A stretch of DNA of 64,000 bases from Capra hircus (lineage: Eukaryota > Chordata > Mammalia > Artiodactyla > Bovidae): assembly GCF_001704415.2 (NCBI RefSeq), contig NC_030817.1, forward strand, positions 57,521,550-57,585,549, given 5' to 3'. Below are positions 20,400-30,831 of this stretch, in pieces. The notes beneath the pieces are model-generated. The model saw only the letters and a program-made list of their open reading frames with translations. It did not search any database and was not told the origin of the DNA. Positions within the stretch are counted from its first letter, which is position 1, and every line of letters begins with the position of its first letter. A program made the position numbers and the translations under genes.

Positions 20400-21572
20400 T
20401 TTGTTTTTTAATTTAAAAAAACATTGTAGTAAGTCATCCCTATCATAAAATTAAACCATTTTTTAGTGTACAAATCAGTTGTATTAAATGCATTTTTTTG
20501 TGCACCCAATCTCCAAGAACTCTCTTCACCTTGCAAAACTGTGTCCATTAAATAATTCCAAATTTTTCTCTTCTACTGTCCGTGGCAACTACCATTCTAC
20601 TTTCTGTCTCTATGAATTTCAGTACCTCATATAAGTGAAATCACACTTTTCTGTAACTGAGCACTTTTTTTTACATATCATAATGTCCTCAAGGTTCATC
20701 CATGTTATAGTGTGTGTCAGAATTTACTTCCTTTTTAAGACTGAATAATATTTCATCATATATATATATCATATTTTGTTTATACATTAATCTTTTAATG
20801 GACACTTGGATTACTTCCATCTTTTGGCTGCTGTGAATAGTGCTGCTATGATCATATGTATGTGCAGATATTAGCCTGAGTCCCTGCTTTAAATTCTTTG
20901 GAATAAATGCCCAAAAATGGAATTAACTGACTCATGTTGTAATTCTCTGTTTAATTTTTTGAGAATTTCTATATTGTTTTCCATGATGGCTGTATCATTT
21001 TTTATATTCATACTATCAATGCACAAGGGTTCTGATTTCTCTACATCCTTACCAACATTTGTTACTGGCTTTTGTTTGTTAATAACTGTCCTAATGTGTA
21101 AAGTGAGATCTCATTTTGGTTTTGTGTTTCCCTAATGACTGATAATGTTGAGCATCTTTTCATGTGCTTTTTGTGTATTCATATATCTAATTTGGAGAAA
21201 TAATCTGTTTAGATCTTTTGCCCATTTTTTAATTGGGTTGAATTTTGTTGTTGTTGTTGAGTTGTAGGAGTTCTTTATATATTCTGGATATTAATCCCTT
21301 ATTAGATCTATGGCCTACAAATATTTTCTCCCATACACCTCTTGATATATGGAAGTTTTAAAATTTTGATGAAGTCCAATTTATTTTCTCTTGATGCCTG
21401 TGCTTTTGGTGTCCTAGTGAAGAAATCGTTGCTAAATCTAGTATCCCCTATGTTTTTGTCAAAGCGTTTCATAGTTTTAGCTCTTACGTTTCAGTCCTTG
21501 ATAATTCTGAGTTAATTTTTACATATGGTATAAAGTAAATGTCCAGCGTTTATCCTATGGCTTAATTTCTGG
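20400..21572 (-). mobile_element. L1 3' half, antisense
   Basis: A continuous antisense L1 of about 1.2 kb. It runs from the 3' UTR ('ttttttagtgtacaaatcag', 20459) through 'ttggctgctgtgaatagtgc' (20824), 'taatgactgataatgttgag' (21133), 'gagttgtaggagttctttat' (21260) and 'gatattaatcccttattaga' (21287) to 'ttggtgtcctagtgaagaaa' (21406). The ORF2 frame is broken throughout. Confidence 0.9.
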
Positions 21573-22323
21573 CTTACTGTTTTTACTTCTAGGGGTACTT
21601 AACCCTCAATTTAAAGAGTTGACATAAAGGATTTAGGAGAAGTGGGTGGTAAAAAAAGTGGCAGTGGTAAACAAAACTCATTTAGAAGTTTTAGTAGTTA
21701 GAAGGAGGAGGAAAAGAAAAGAAATGCTTTTTTTTTTTAAAGAGAGATTACGTTTTATAATAACATACTCATTGAAAAAATTGGAGAGCTCAAGAAAGTA
21801 TTAAGAAAAAGGGTAAACATTTTGGATAACAATAATATGTAATGTTTATAGATACATATGTGTGTGTGTATATATATATAAAATAAGTGCTTAAAGTCTA
21901 TGTTTGGCAATGATAACCCCTGAATTCTTGATAGTGGTTTTACCTGGGGTGTGGACAGATGAAGGGGAACAGGATGAGGGAAGCATACATGTATAATGTT
22001 TTAAAAAAATTTTTTTAAAGGGACATCTGAACTAGTAAGACCTAATATTAACATTCAGAAAAACTCATTGCTAGGTACAAGGTATTTATGTTTATTCTTA
22101 CCTGTTTGAAATATTTTAAAAATAACTTAAATAAAAGAGTAAAGCCTAGATCGTTTAGTCACATCAAGGGAAGATTAGGTCTTCCTTTAATATAGGAAAG
22201 GGCAGAGAAAATGGAAAGGAACTTTGAACTGAAAAGAATAGAAATTTGAAAGAGGTCATACAAATCTGTCATACAGGTCATACAAATCTGAGTCTCAATG
22301 GCAGAGTCATTTGCTGAGGGCAA
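21573..22323. other. no gene; short GT/TA repeat
   Basis: 0.75 kb of unassigned A+T-rich DNA. A mixed (TG)n(TA)n run sits at about 21858-21880 and T runs lie near 21728. No frame or repeat family is convincing. Confidence 0.4.
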
Positions 22324-22871
22324 GGAAATTAAAAGACACTTACTCCTTGGAAGAAAAGTTATGGCCAACCTAGATAGCATATTGAAAAGCAGAGACGTTA
22401 CTTTGCCGACTAAGGTCCGTCTAGTCAAGGCTATGGTTTTTCCTGTGGTCATGTATGGATGTGAGAGTGGACTGTGAAGAAGGCTGAGCGCCAAAGAATT
22501 GATGCTTTTGAACTGTGGTGTTGGAGAAGACTCTTGAGAGTCCCTTGGACTGCAAGGAGATCCAACCAGTCCATTCTAAAGGAGATCAGCCCTGGGATTT
22601 CTTTGGAAGGAATGATGCTAAAGCTGAAACTCCAGTACTCTGGCCACCTCATGTGAAGAGTTGACTCATTGGAAAAGGCTCTGATGCTGGGAGGGATTAG
22701 GGGCAGGAGGAGAAGGGGACGACAGAGGATGAGCTGGCTGGATGGCATCACTGACTCGATGGACGTGAGTCTGAGTGAACTCCGGGAGATGGAGAAGGAC
22801 AGGGAAGCCTGGCGTGCTGCGATTCATGGGGTCGCAAAGAGTCAGACACGACTGAGCAACTGAACTGAAAT
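22324..22871 (+). mobile_element. BovB LINE, 5'-truncated 3' end
   Basis: About 0.55 kb of the RTE-clade BovB, in sense, starting at 'ggaaattaaaagacacttac' and ending at 'gagcaactgaactgaaatga'. The encoded region is the end of the ORF2 product: the segment after the polymerase domain, including the ELWCWRRLLRVPWTARRSNQ region read at 22513-22572. Compared with the copy at 56347-57353 it lacks one T at about 22467 (GAGAGTGGACTG against GAGAGTTGGACTG). That shifts the frame, so it is not functional. Confidence 0.92.
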
Positions 22872-23168
22872 GAAGGTGGGATTAATTGAATGGTTTGGGG
22901 AGTTCCGGGTTGGTTGGGAAAGTTTGACAGATTCAGAGTAAGGAGTCATGGAGGAAGAAATAAGTTGACTGCTGCATGGTGTTGAAGGGCTTCTGAGGAA
23001 TGGTTATCAGAAATTTGTTTTTGGGTGAGATAAACGATTAGGTAGATTTACTAACATTGCTCCATAGCCCAAGAGAAAAATGAATGAAAACAAAACAAAA
23101 GGAAGAAATTGAGTGATATAATTGGATTAAGGTTGTACAAGGAATAATTGGGCTATGAGGAAAAGAAG
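22872..23168. other. no feature recognised
   Basis: About 0.3 kb, purine-rich, with no assigned element. Confidence 0.35.
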
Positions 23169-23228
23169 AGCTTCCCTGGTGGTGCAGAGGTTAAAGCGTC
23201 TGCCTGCAATGTGGGAGTCCTGGGTTCA
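23169..23228 (+). mobile_element. Bov-tA SINE, head only
   Basis: Only the tRNA-like head is present, from 'gcttccctggtggtgcagag' to 'gagtcctgggttc' (B-box-like). The BovB-like 3' part is missing and unrelated sequence follows. Loss of the 3' end means a later deletion and not ordinary 5' truncation. Confidence 0.8.
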
Positions 23229-24120
23229 AAAGAAATCCACTCTAATAAAAGTCTGTGGGAGAGTTGCTGTAAGGCTTCAGGAGACAATCATAAGGGCACC
23301 CAAAGGCAAAAGTACAGCTAGATACCTTCTGAGTACCTTTCTATCTGCATTTCTTCTCTCCTCTTTCTTGACTGGCCTGCTCTGCCCATGGCTCTATATG
23401 ACTGACATAGCACTTTGCTCAAGTCCCCACCCTTCTCATGAATTGAAGATTTGACTCATCAGTGGTTTGTGAAAGCATGTTGGTTACAGTCAGCATTTTT
23501 TAAAAAAAGAAATTCAGTACAGTTAGTAAGGTTAAGTTATGTGTTTGAATGCATACTTATTGCAACATAAAATTAATTTATCCCAGTTACTGAGTGCCTA
23601 CTTTGTGCCACATAGGGATACATTAGTAAATAACCCCAACTCCCTGCCCTTTGCTTCTTCCTATCCAAAAAAACCTTTTTAAGGCAGAGAAGGCAGAGTT
23701 TAGTTGCGCCATGGGAAGACAAAGGAGTCAGTGCAGAGGATAGGGGTAGAATGATTTGAGGATACCTGCATGAATTATATGCTATATTCATCTTGCGCTG
23801 TGTAGGAAACAGAGGTTATCTGCCACTGGGGTAATCTCCACCCCTGAGGTTCAGATGTACAGAGCCTGCCTAAGACTGAAACTGGAGGAAGAGTAGTCTG
23901 TTCCCACCATTAGCCTTACACCAGGTAACAGGCTGCAGCAGTCTTGGGCAAGAACACAGAGAGATACCTTGTCTGTGGCACAGGTGTACAAGACCAGCTG
24001 AAAACTGAGGATGGAGCAAGAATTCTGAGAAAAAATCTCCAGCACTCTATTCCTTGCACTCAAACACAAGGTAAATTGCCAGTTCACCCCTGGGAGAATT
24101 TGAACCCTATGAGGTACTAA
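23229..24120. other. unclassified, with a weak L2 trace
   Basis: No gene is seen. 23578-23640 faintly resembles an antisense L2 end ('ttactgagtgcctactttgt'). 23700-24120 has the feel of an old LINE 5' region, for example 'ctgttcccaccattagcctt' (23899), but I cannot name a family. Confidence 0.3.
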
Positions 24121-24259
24121 GGGCTTCCCTGGTGGCTCAGACAGTAAAGCGTCTGCCTGCAATGCGGGAGACCGGGGTTCATTTCCTGGGTCAGGAAGAT
24201 CCCCTGGAGAAGGAAATGGCAATCCACTCCAGCACTCTTGCCTGGAAAATCCCATGGAC
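24121..24259 (+). mobile_element. Bov-tA SINE, 3'-truncated
   Basis: Head 'gggcttccctggtggctcag' followed by the body to 'ggaaaatcccatggacaaat'. The sequence then returns to the unclassified flank. The last 60-70 bases of the SINE are missing. Confidence 0.88.
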
Positions 24260-24529
24260 AAATTAACCGATAATAAAACCCAAACCTAGCTCACTTACTC
24301 ACTAGATTGATTCAAATCCCCACCTTAATGGCCTGTCAGAAATGGATGTGCTTATTTCTAAGCAAAATGTTGTTTTTCTGTGCAGTTCTTTTAGTCACAG
24401 TACTAGTTCAATAAGAAATTAAGAGCTGCATAAAAAGGCAAGAAAGGCACTGCAAACATAACCAGACCTAGAGGTTATCCAGATGTTGAGACCATGACAT
24501 ATTGATTTAAAGAACTGGTAAAGAATCTG
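24260..24529. other. unclassified, continuation of left flank
   Basis: It probably continues the element broken by the Bov-tA: 'attgatttaaagaactggta' (24502) resembles old L1 5' regions. No frame supports a gene. Confidence 0.3.
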
Positions 24530-24972
24530 GAGGAAAAATTCCTACCTTTATGGAATTATAATCTGGTGATCAGAGACGGACAATAAGGAAAATAAATATG
24601 TGTCTGTTGGATGGTGATGAATGCTGTGGGGAAAAATAAAGCAGAGAGAGGAAGTGGGGAAGATTTGTGAAGGAAAAGAGCAGAGAAGATGACAGTTGAT
24701 AAAATGACCTAAAGGAGGTAAGGAATCAAGCTTATGAGGATATCTGGAGGGAAAATGTCCTTGGAGGATTAAAAATAGCAAGTGCAAAGGTACTGAGGTG
24801 AGAGGTTGCCTGCATATTCAGGGAACAACAAAGGGGTCATTGTGACTTAGGTCTAAGAGAGGTGAGCAGGTAAGTAGTAGGAGATAAAGTCAGGGAAATA
24901 AGTGGTTGGAGTGGAGTACATTACAAATATTTAGGTTTCTACTCTGAGAGTGGAAGCCATTTTAATAACTTT
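24530..24972 (-). mobile_element. L2 LINE, antisense
   Basis: The complement of L2, in order: 'atggaattataatctggtga' (24550), 'ggtgatgaatgctgtgggga' (24614), 'atgaggatatctggagggaa' (24734), 'aatagcaagtgcaaaggtac' (24774), and 'tctactctgagagtggaagc' (24938). The 79-codon antisense frame lies inside it and is a relic of L2, not a gene. Confidence 0.8.
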
Positions 24973-25016
24973 GTTCCAATTAACATACTGTAAATTATGC
25001 ATATTTAACGTGTAGT

Positions 25017-25157
25017 CCTGGATAAGGAAATGGCAACCCACTCTAGTGGGTCTCTCTAACCTGGAGAATACTATTGACAGTGGAGCCTGATGTGCTACAG
25101 TCCATGGGATCACAAAGAGCTGGACATGACTGAGTGACTAATACTTTCACTTTCAGT
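25017..25157 (+). mobile_element. Bov-A-type SINE, 5'-truncated
   Basis: It starts inside the BovB-like part ('aaggaaatggcaacccactc'), runs through 'ggatcacaaagagctggaca' and ends with 'actaatactttcactttcag'. No tRNA-like head. Confidence 0.87.
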
Positions 25158-26171
25158 GTGTATAGTGATATTCTTTGATATACACACATATATATCTGTG
25201 CTATATATATCTATATATATGAAACAGTCAAGATAATGAAGATAACCATCAGCCAAAAAAACTTCCTGGTGCCCTTTGTAATCTTTTCCTCCCACCCTGT
25301 TCTTTGCTCTTCGTCTCTTTCTGCTCTTACCAGGTAACCATGGACGTACCAATAGTATACATTAGTTTGCATTTTCTAGAATTTTATTTAAATGGAATGT
25401 ATTCTCTTTTGGGGATGGGGGTCTAGCTTCTGTCAGAATTAATAATTTGAAATTGCATTTATATATAGTTTATTCCAGAATAATATTCCATTGTATAAAA
25501 TGTATACCATGATTTATTTATCCAGCTTGTTACTGGACATTTATGTGAGTTGTTTCCAGATTTGGGCTGTTAACAAATTAAGCAACCCTGAACAAGTACA
25601 AGTCTTTGTATGGAGAGACGCTTCTGTTTTTCTTGAGTAAGTTGTTAGGGTTAGAATGGCTGGGTTACGTTGTAGTGTATGTTTAATTCTTTAAGTAACT
25701 ACGAAATTAGTTTACGAGGTGGTTATACAATATTACATTCCTACCAGCAGTCTGAAAGTTCCAGTTGCTCCATAACGTTGCTAACACTTAGTTTGGTTTG
25801 GGTTTGGTTTGGGGGTGTTATGGCCGGGGGCAGGGTGGGGTGCTTTTTGGTTTTTGTTTGTTTGCTTGGTATTTGGTTATGTATTTATTTATTTACTATC
25901 TATATATCTTCTCTAGTGAAATGTTCTCTTAAAAATCTATTGCTTATTTTTTAATTTTTTTCGACTCAGTTTTGAGAGTTCTTAATGTATTCTGGATACA
26001 AGTTCTCTATCATGTATCCGATTTTGAAGTCTTATCTCCCAGTCTGGTTTGTCTCTTCATTCTCTGATCTGTGATAAGAGAACAGAAATTCCTACAGGGA
26101 GCTCAGGCCTATGGCTCTGTGATCACCTAGAGGGATGGGATGAGACTGGGAGGGAGGCTCAGGAGGGAGGT

Positions 26172-26192
26172 AATATATATATATATATATAT
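26172..26192. repeat. (TA)n microsatellite
   Basis: About ten AT/TA units, expanded from the 'gatatatatgta' motif in the artiodactyl L1 3' UTR. Confidence 0.95.
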
Positions 26193-26193
26193 G

Positions 26194-26385
26194 AAAGTGA
26201 AGTCACTCAGTCGTGTCCAATTCTTTGCGACCACATGGACTGTAGCCTACCAGGCTTCTCCATCCATAGGATTTTCCAGGCAAGACTACTGGAGTGGGTT
26301 GCCATTTCCTTCTCCAGTTGATCTTTCCAACCCAGGGATTGAAACCGGGTCTCCCGCATTGCAGGCTTTACCATCTAAGCCACTT
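26194..26385 (-). mobile_element. Bov-tA SINE, head truncated
   Basis: Antisense copy from 'gaaagtgaagtcactcagtc' to 'ctttaccatctaagccac'. The final ten bases of the head are missing where it abuts the BovB fragment. Confidence 0.88.
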
Positions 26386-26387
26386 AT

Positions 26388-26535
26388 GAGAGGCAGCAGA
26401 GGATGAGGTGGTTGGATGGCATCATTGACTCAATGGACATGAGTTTGAGCAAACTCTGGGAAATAGTGAAGGATAGGGAAGGCTGTCATGCTGCAGTCCA
26501 TGGAGTTGCAAAGATTTGGACAGGACTGAACAACA
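26388..26535 (+). mobile_element. BovB 3'-end fragment
   Basis: Sense BovB terminus: 'cagaggatgaggtggttgga' (26397) to 'ggacaggactgaacaac'. Its 3' sequence is homologous to that of the preceding antisense Bov-tA, so the pair forms an imperfect inverted repeat. Confidence 0.85.
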
Positions 26536-27671
26536 ATGACTGATTTGCATTGTACGGCAGAAACCAACACAATATTGTAAAGCAATTATCCTCCAATTAA
26601 AAATAAAATAAAATCCTTTATCTGACCTGGGGGGAAAAAAGCTAATTCTTCCAGGAAATATAATCTTTGTCTAAACCAAGATGACAAAGATATTTTCTAT
26701 TTTTTTCTTCTAGAAGGTTTATAGTTCAGATTTTATATTTTAGATCTTTCATCTGTTTTGAGTTTACTTTTGTATATGGTACAAGGTGTAGATCGAAGTA
26801 TTTGTTTTTACTTATGAACATCCAGTGCTCTAGCACCATTTGTTGAAAAGACTTCTTTTTTCCCACTGAACTATATTTTCACGTTTGTCAAAAATCAACG
26901 AACCATTTATCATACATGTGTGGTTGTATATCTTAATGCCACATTACGTTGTCTTAAATGCTATAACTTTATAATAAATCTTGAAGTCAGGTGGTATAAA
27001 TCCTCCCACTTTGTTCTTTTTCAGAGTTGTTTTGGCTCTTTTATGCCCTCTGATTTTCCTATACATTTTAGAATCTGTCCATTTCTTTAAAAAAAAAAAA
27101 AAAGCTTGCTGTGGTCTTAATTGGGAATCCATTGAATCTATTGATAAATTAGAGGAGAACTGACATTTTAACAATGCTGTCCTGATCTATGATCACAGTA
27201 TATCTCTCATTTGTTTTAGGTATTCTGTAATTTCTCTTGGTAGTCTTACTTTCAGTGTATAGATTTTGTACGTTTTTGTCAGTTTTATTCTTAAGTATTT
27301 CACATTTTGATGCTATTGTAAATTTTTGAAATTCAATTTTGAGTGTTCATTGATATATGATAGAAATAAAATTTATTTTTGTAAATTGAACTTATATTCT
27401 GCAACCTTGCTGAACTCATATCAGTTCTTAGTAGCTTTTTGTAGTTCAGTAGTATCTAGCTAGACAAACATGTCTTCTTCAAATTAAGAGAGTTTTACTT
27501 ATTCCTTTCCATCTTAAATACCTTTTATTTTTCTTTATTGCACTGACTCTAACCTCTATAATAGCTCAAGAGAACTGATAAGAGTCGATATCCTTACATG
27601 GTCCCTGACTTTAGGGAGAAGGCATTCTGTTTTCATCACTAACAGTGATGTTTTATCTGTAGGTTTTTCAT

Positions 27672-27876
27672 GCACACTTGCTTGCTCAGTTGTGTCCAAC
27701 TCTGTGCGATTCCATGAACTGTAGTCCTCCAGGCTCCTCTACCAGGCAAGAAAACTGGAGTGGGTTGCCATTTCCTGCTCCAGGGGATCTTACTGACCCA
27801 GGGATCAAACCCGTGTCTCCCTGTGTCTTCTGCATTGGCAGGTGGATTCTTTACCACTGAGCCACCTGGGAAGCCC
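27672..27876 (-). mobile_element. Bov-tA SINE
   Basis: Full-length antisense copy with an exact 11-bp target-site duplication AGGTTTTTCAT at 27661-27671 and 27877-27887, inserted in the L1 ORF2 relic. The middle lacks part of the 'tccatgggat' segment, and an extra block near 27818 extends the head. Confidence 0.95.
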
Positions 27877-28639
27877 AGGTTTTTCATAGATGTCCTTTAT
27901 CAGACTGAAAAAGTTCCCTTCAATTCCAGGTTTGCTGAGCGTTTCATCAGGGATAGATGTTAGATTTTGCTAAGTACTCTGCATTTACTGAGATGATTAC
28001 ATACTTAAAAAAAATTTTTAGTTTGTTACTGTTTATTCTGCTAGTGGTGAATTATACTGATTGAATTTCAGATGTTCGAACAACATGTTCCTGGGATAAA
28101 ATTCAGTCATGATGTGGAAAACTTTTTATATAGTCTTGGGTTTGATTTGCTAATTTTTAAAGAATTTTTACATCTATAATCATTAGAATATTGATCTAAA
28201 GCTTTCATATAATATCTTTGGTTTGGGTACCAGAGTAATTCTGGCCTCATAGAATGTGCCAGGAAGTATTATTCCCACCTCTTGAATTTCCTGGAAGAGT
28301 GTAGGCAAAATTGCTATTATTTCTTCCTTTAATGTTTAGTAAAATTTACCAGAAAAGCCATCTGGGAAGTAGAAATTTTCAGGAGGTGGAGGATTGGGAA
28401 AAATAGGAGTGGGAATGCTTTTAACTAAAAATTCTATTTCTTTAACAGATGAAAGACTATTCAGATTATATCTTTCTCCTTGAGTGAGCTTTGGTAGCTT
28501 GCGTCAAATCTGTGATCACCCTTATATTTATTTCTCTGTATGTAAGTCTGCTTTTAAATTTTCAATAAAATTTAAGTAAATTTAGTGAATAAAAATTTTT
28601 AAGCTTGGCTGCTTTAAATTTTTTTTATCACTTGTTTTT

Positions 28640-29720
28640 ATGAGGTTGATTCTGATGTACCTTGATGTAATTTTCTTCATGCATCTTGTCCTTGGGATTT
28701 GTTGTGATTCTTGTTCCTGTGAATTTATGTTTTCATCATCTTTGGAAATTTGTCAGCTATTATTCAAATATTTTTCTTCCCCTCTTTGCAGACCTGAATT
28801 ATATGCTTGTTATTCTACTTGAAGTTGTCACTTTTTTTCAGATTTTTTTTCACGGTTTTAAATTTTGTATCATTTCTGTTGCTGTGTTTTCTTTCTTTCT
28901 TTTTAAAATCTTTTGACTGCACCCCAAGGCTTGTGGGATCTTAGTTCCCCTGCCAGGGAGTGAACCCATGCCCCCTGCACTGGCTGCTCAGTCTTAAACA
29001 CTGGACTGTCAGGGAAGTCCCTGTTGTTGTATTTTTAAGTTCACCAACCTGTCTTCTGAATTGTCTCATCAGCAATTAATCTCCAACAGTGTCTGTTTCA
29101 TCCTAGACACTATTGTTTCATCTCTGGAAGTTTTATATAGATATTCTTTAAATATTTTTGTGTTTTATTCTGAGTTGTGGTTAGATTTCTTAGAAATAAT
29201 TTATCCTATTAAACTTGCTTAGTAAGACCAAAGCAGCATTAAAATAGGGCTGATTTCTTCGACTGCTAAAGCTGAACCCTCATGTGGATCCTATCTAATT
29301 CTCTGTGAATTATGAGGTTTTCCTCCCTGACAGTAGGAACAGGCACTCTTCCTTCTTCTATGTGAGCTATGGGCATTTTCCCTTTCTAATTCTTTTGGAT
29401 GATTCTCTTCCTAGACTTGAACAGTTTCCTCACAGACATGTGCTAACTGGTACTCAACTAACAACCTACGGGAGCCTTCTGCAGATCTCCAGAACTGTGA
29501 CAGCACTTTCCTTTGTTGTACTCTGCCCTGCAGACTTAAGCTGTTTTGACCTCTCCAAACTTGCAGCTCTGTCTTCTCTGGGTGACTGCTGGGTTGTGAT
29601 TGGATTCCTCCTCCGTAAACAGCTCCTTCTTCTCTCAGGTAGAGCTGGGGCATTTGGAGAACTTACTTTATTTGTTTCTCATCTCTCAGGAATCATTATT
29701 TTCATTTCCTGATGTCCAAT
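28640..29720 (-). mobile_element. old L1/HAL1-like block, antisense
   Basis: The minus strand resembles old L1 sequence upstream of the preceding relic: 'gatgtaattttcttcatgca' (28664), 'tcatcatctttggaaatttg' (28733), and after the CHR SINE 'aagttcaccaacctgtcttc' (29036). The frame at 29305-29712 (135 codons) falls in this block and shows no known domain. Beyond 29200 the assignment weakens. Confidence 0.5.
28891..29020 (-). mobile_element. CHR-type SINE, short
   Basis: Antisense SINE with 'gtgggatcttagttcccctg' (28934), B-box complement GGGAGTGAACCCATG and head at 29020. The imperfect target duplication CTGTTGCTGTGTTTT / CTGTTGTTGTATTTT lies at 28876 and 29021. Confidence 0.88.
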
Positions 29721-29844
29721 ATTTTGAAGAGCACTTCACATATTTTTATTGGTTTTATTCCTTGTGTTAGGCAGGAGGATAAATCTGATCTCGTGTTATT
29801 CATTGGAAGTGAAGGTCTCACCATTTAATTTTTAATGGGATCCC
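29721..29844. other. no feature recognised
   Basis: Short unassigned gap. Confidence 0.35.
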
Positions 29845-29950
29845 TCTAGCCTGTCTTGAGAATGGACTGAAGGTTGTCAAGAGTGGAAGCAAGGAGACCA
29901 TTTGGAAGAGGAGTATATGACAGTCTAAGAGAGATGATTAAATACAATGT
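29845..29950 (-). mobile_element. L2 fragment
   Basis: Antisense L2 ORF end: 'tcttgagaatggactgaagg' (29854), 'gtggaagcaaggagaccatt' (29883) and 'ctaagagagatgatt' correspond to the complement of the L2 region around 'attattgcaatagcctcc'. Confidence 0.65.
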
Positions 29951-30268
29951 AATTTTCACTATATGTTACAGTCAGAGAGGATGTGTCATTGATCTAAATC
30001 ACTCTCCATCTCTTGTTTTAAATTTTCAAAAATTTAACTTGGATCATTGAGTAGTTCTCCTCAGAGTTAGGTCTTCAGTACCTCTCATCCTCCTCTTCCC
30101 ACATTGTGCCTTCAGTTATTGTAGGTGTCCCTGGAAGAGGTGGGTGTGGATGGGGCAGATTTCTTAAAGGAGAAAGAAAAGGAAGACTTAATACTGAAGT
30201 GTAGAAAATATCTTCTTAAAAGAACTTCCAAAAGATATGTTCTAAAACAGTATCCATGTGTATTTTAT
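29951..30268. other. no feature recognised
   Basis: About 0.3 kb. A possible further decayed L2 trace near 30123, not secure. Confidence 0.3.
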
Positions 30269-30831
30269 CAGTTCAGTTCAGTTCAGTCGCTCAGTCATGT
30301 CCGACTCTTCGCGACCCCATGAATCGCAGCACGCCAGGCTTCCCTGTCCATCACCATCTTCCGGAGTTCACTCAAACTCATGTCCATCGATTCTGTGATG
30401 CTATCCAGCCATCTCCTCTGTCATCCCCTTTTCCTCCTTCCCCCAATCCCTCCCAGTAGCAGAGTCTTTTCCAATGAGTCAACTCTTCACATGAGGTGGC
30501 CAGAGTACTGGAGTTTCAGCTTTAGCATTATTCCTTCCAAAGAACACCCAGGGCTGATCTCCATTAGAATGGGACTGGTTGGATCTCCTTGCAGTCCAAG
30601 GGACTCTCAAGAGTCTTCTCCAACACCACAGTTCAAAAGCATCAATTCTTCCACGCTTGGCTTTCTTCACAGTCCAACTCTCACATCCATACGTGACCAC
30701 TGGAAGAACCATAGCCTTGACTAGATGGACCTTTGTTGGCAAAGTAATGTCTCTGCTTTTGAATATGCTATCTAGGTTGGTCATAACTTTCCTTCCAAGG
30801 AGTAAGCGTCTGTTAATTTCATGGCTGCAGT
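30269..30831 (-). mobile_element. BovB LINE, 5'-truncated, antisense
   Basis: It begins at the 3' terminal tetramer-like run (CAGT TCAGT TCAGT at 30270-30285) and reads antisense through the non-coding end into the ORF2 C-terminal region. The last part is 'ctaggttggtcataactttc' (30772) and 'aatttcatggctgcagt'. On the minus strand the longest frame is 101 codons (30479-30784), containing the ELWCWRRLL region. It is cut off before the polymerase domain, so it cannot encode an active enzyme. Confidence 0.93.

Larger units (their letters stand above)
26065..26615 (+). mobile_element. sense L1 3'-end fragment, itself split
   Basis: 26065-26193 ('gatgagactgggagggaggctc' region at 26138-26160 and the TA-rich motif) and 26540-26615 ('cggcagaaaccaacacaata', 'tcctccaattaaaaataaaa') are the last ~200 bp of an artiodactyl L1 3' UTR in sense. 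They are inserted in the antisense L1. The middle is replaced by a Bov-tA and a BovB piece. The copy at 61580-62730 shows the uninterrupted order. Confidence 0.78.
25165..28600 (-). mobile_element. long L1 relic (3' UTR and much of ORF2), antisense
   Basis: One L1 copy read antisense in pieces: 25165-26060 (3' UTR and ORF2 end, 'attagtttgcattttctaga' at 25361), 26620-27660 ('tgctctagcaccatttgttg' at 26826, 'aatcctcccactttgttctt' at 26999, 'ctgcaaccttgctgaactca' at 27399) and 27889-28600 ('tttgctgagcgtttcatcag' at 27930, 'tctggcctcatagaatgtgc' at 28240, 'attcccacctcttgaatttc' at 28271). The ORF2 part spans most of the reverse-transcriptase region but holds only broken frames under 95 codons. 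Two insertions split it. Confidence 0.88.

Noticed and set aside
23851..24261. 136-codon minus-strand frame
   Set aside because: Its first third is antisense Bov-tA and the rest shows no domain.
29305..29712. 135-codon plus-strand frame
   Set aside because: It lies in an old antisense LINE block, has no recognised domain, promoter or splice context, and its composition is ordinary for the region.
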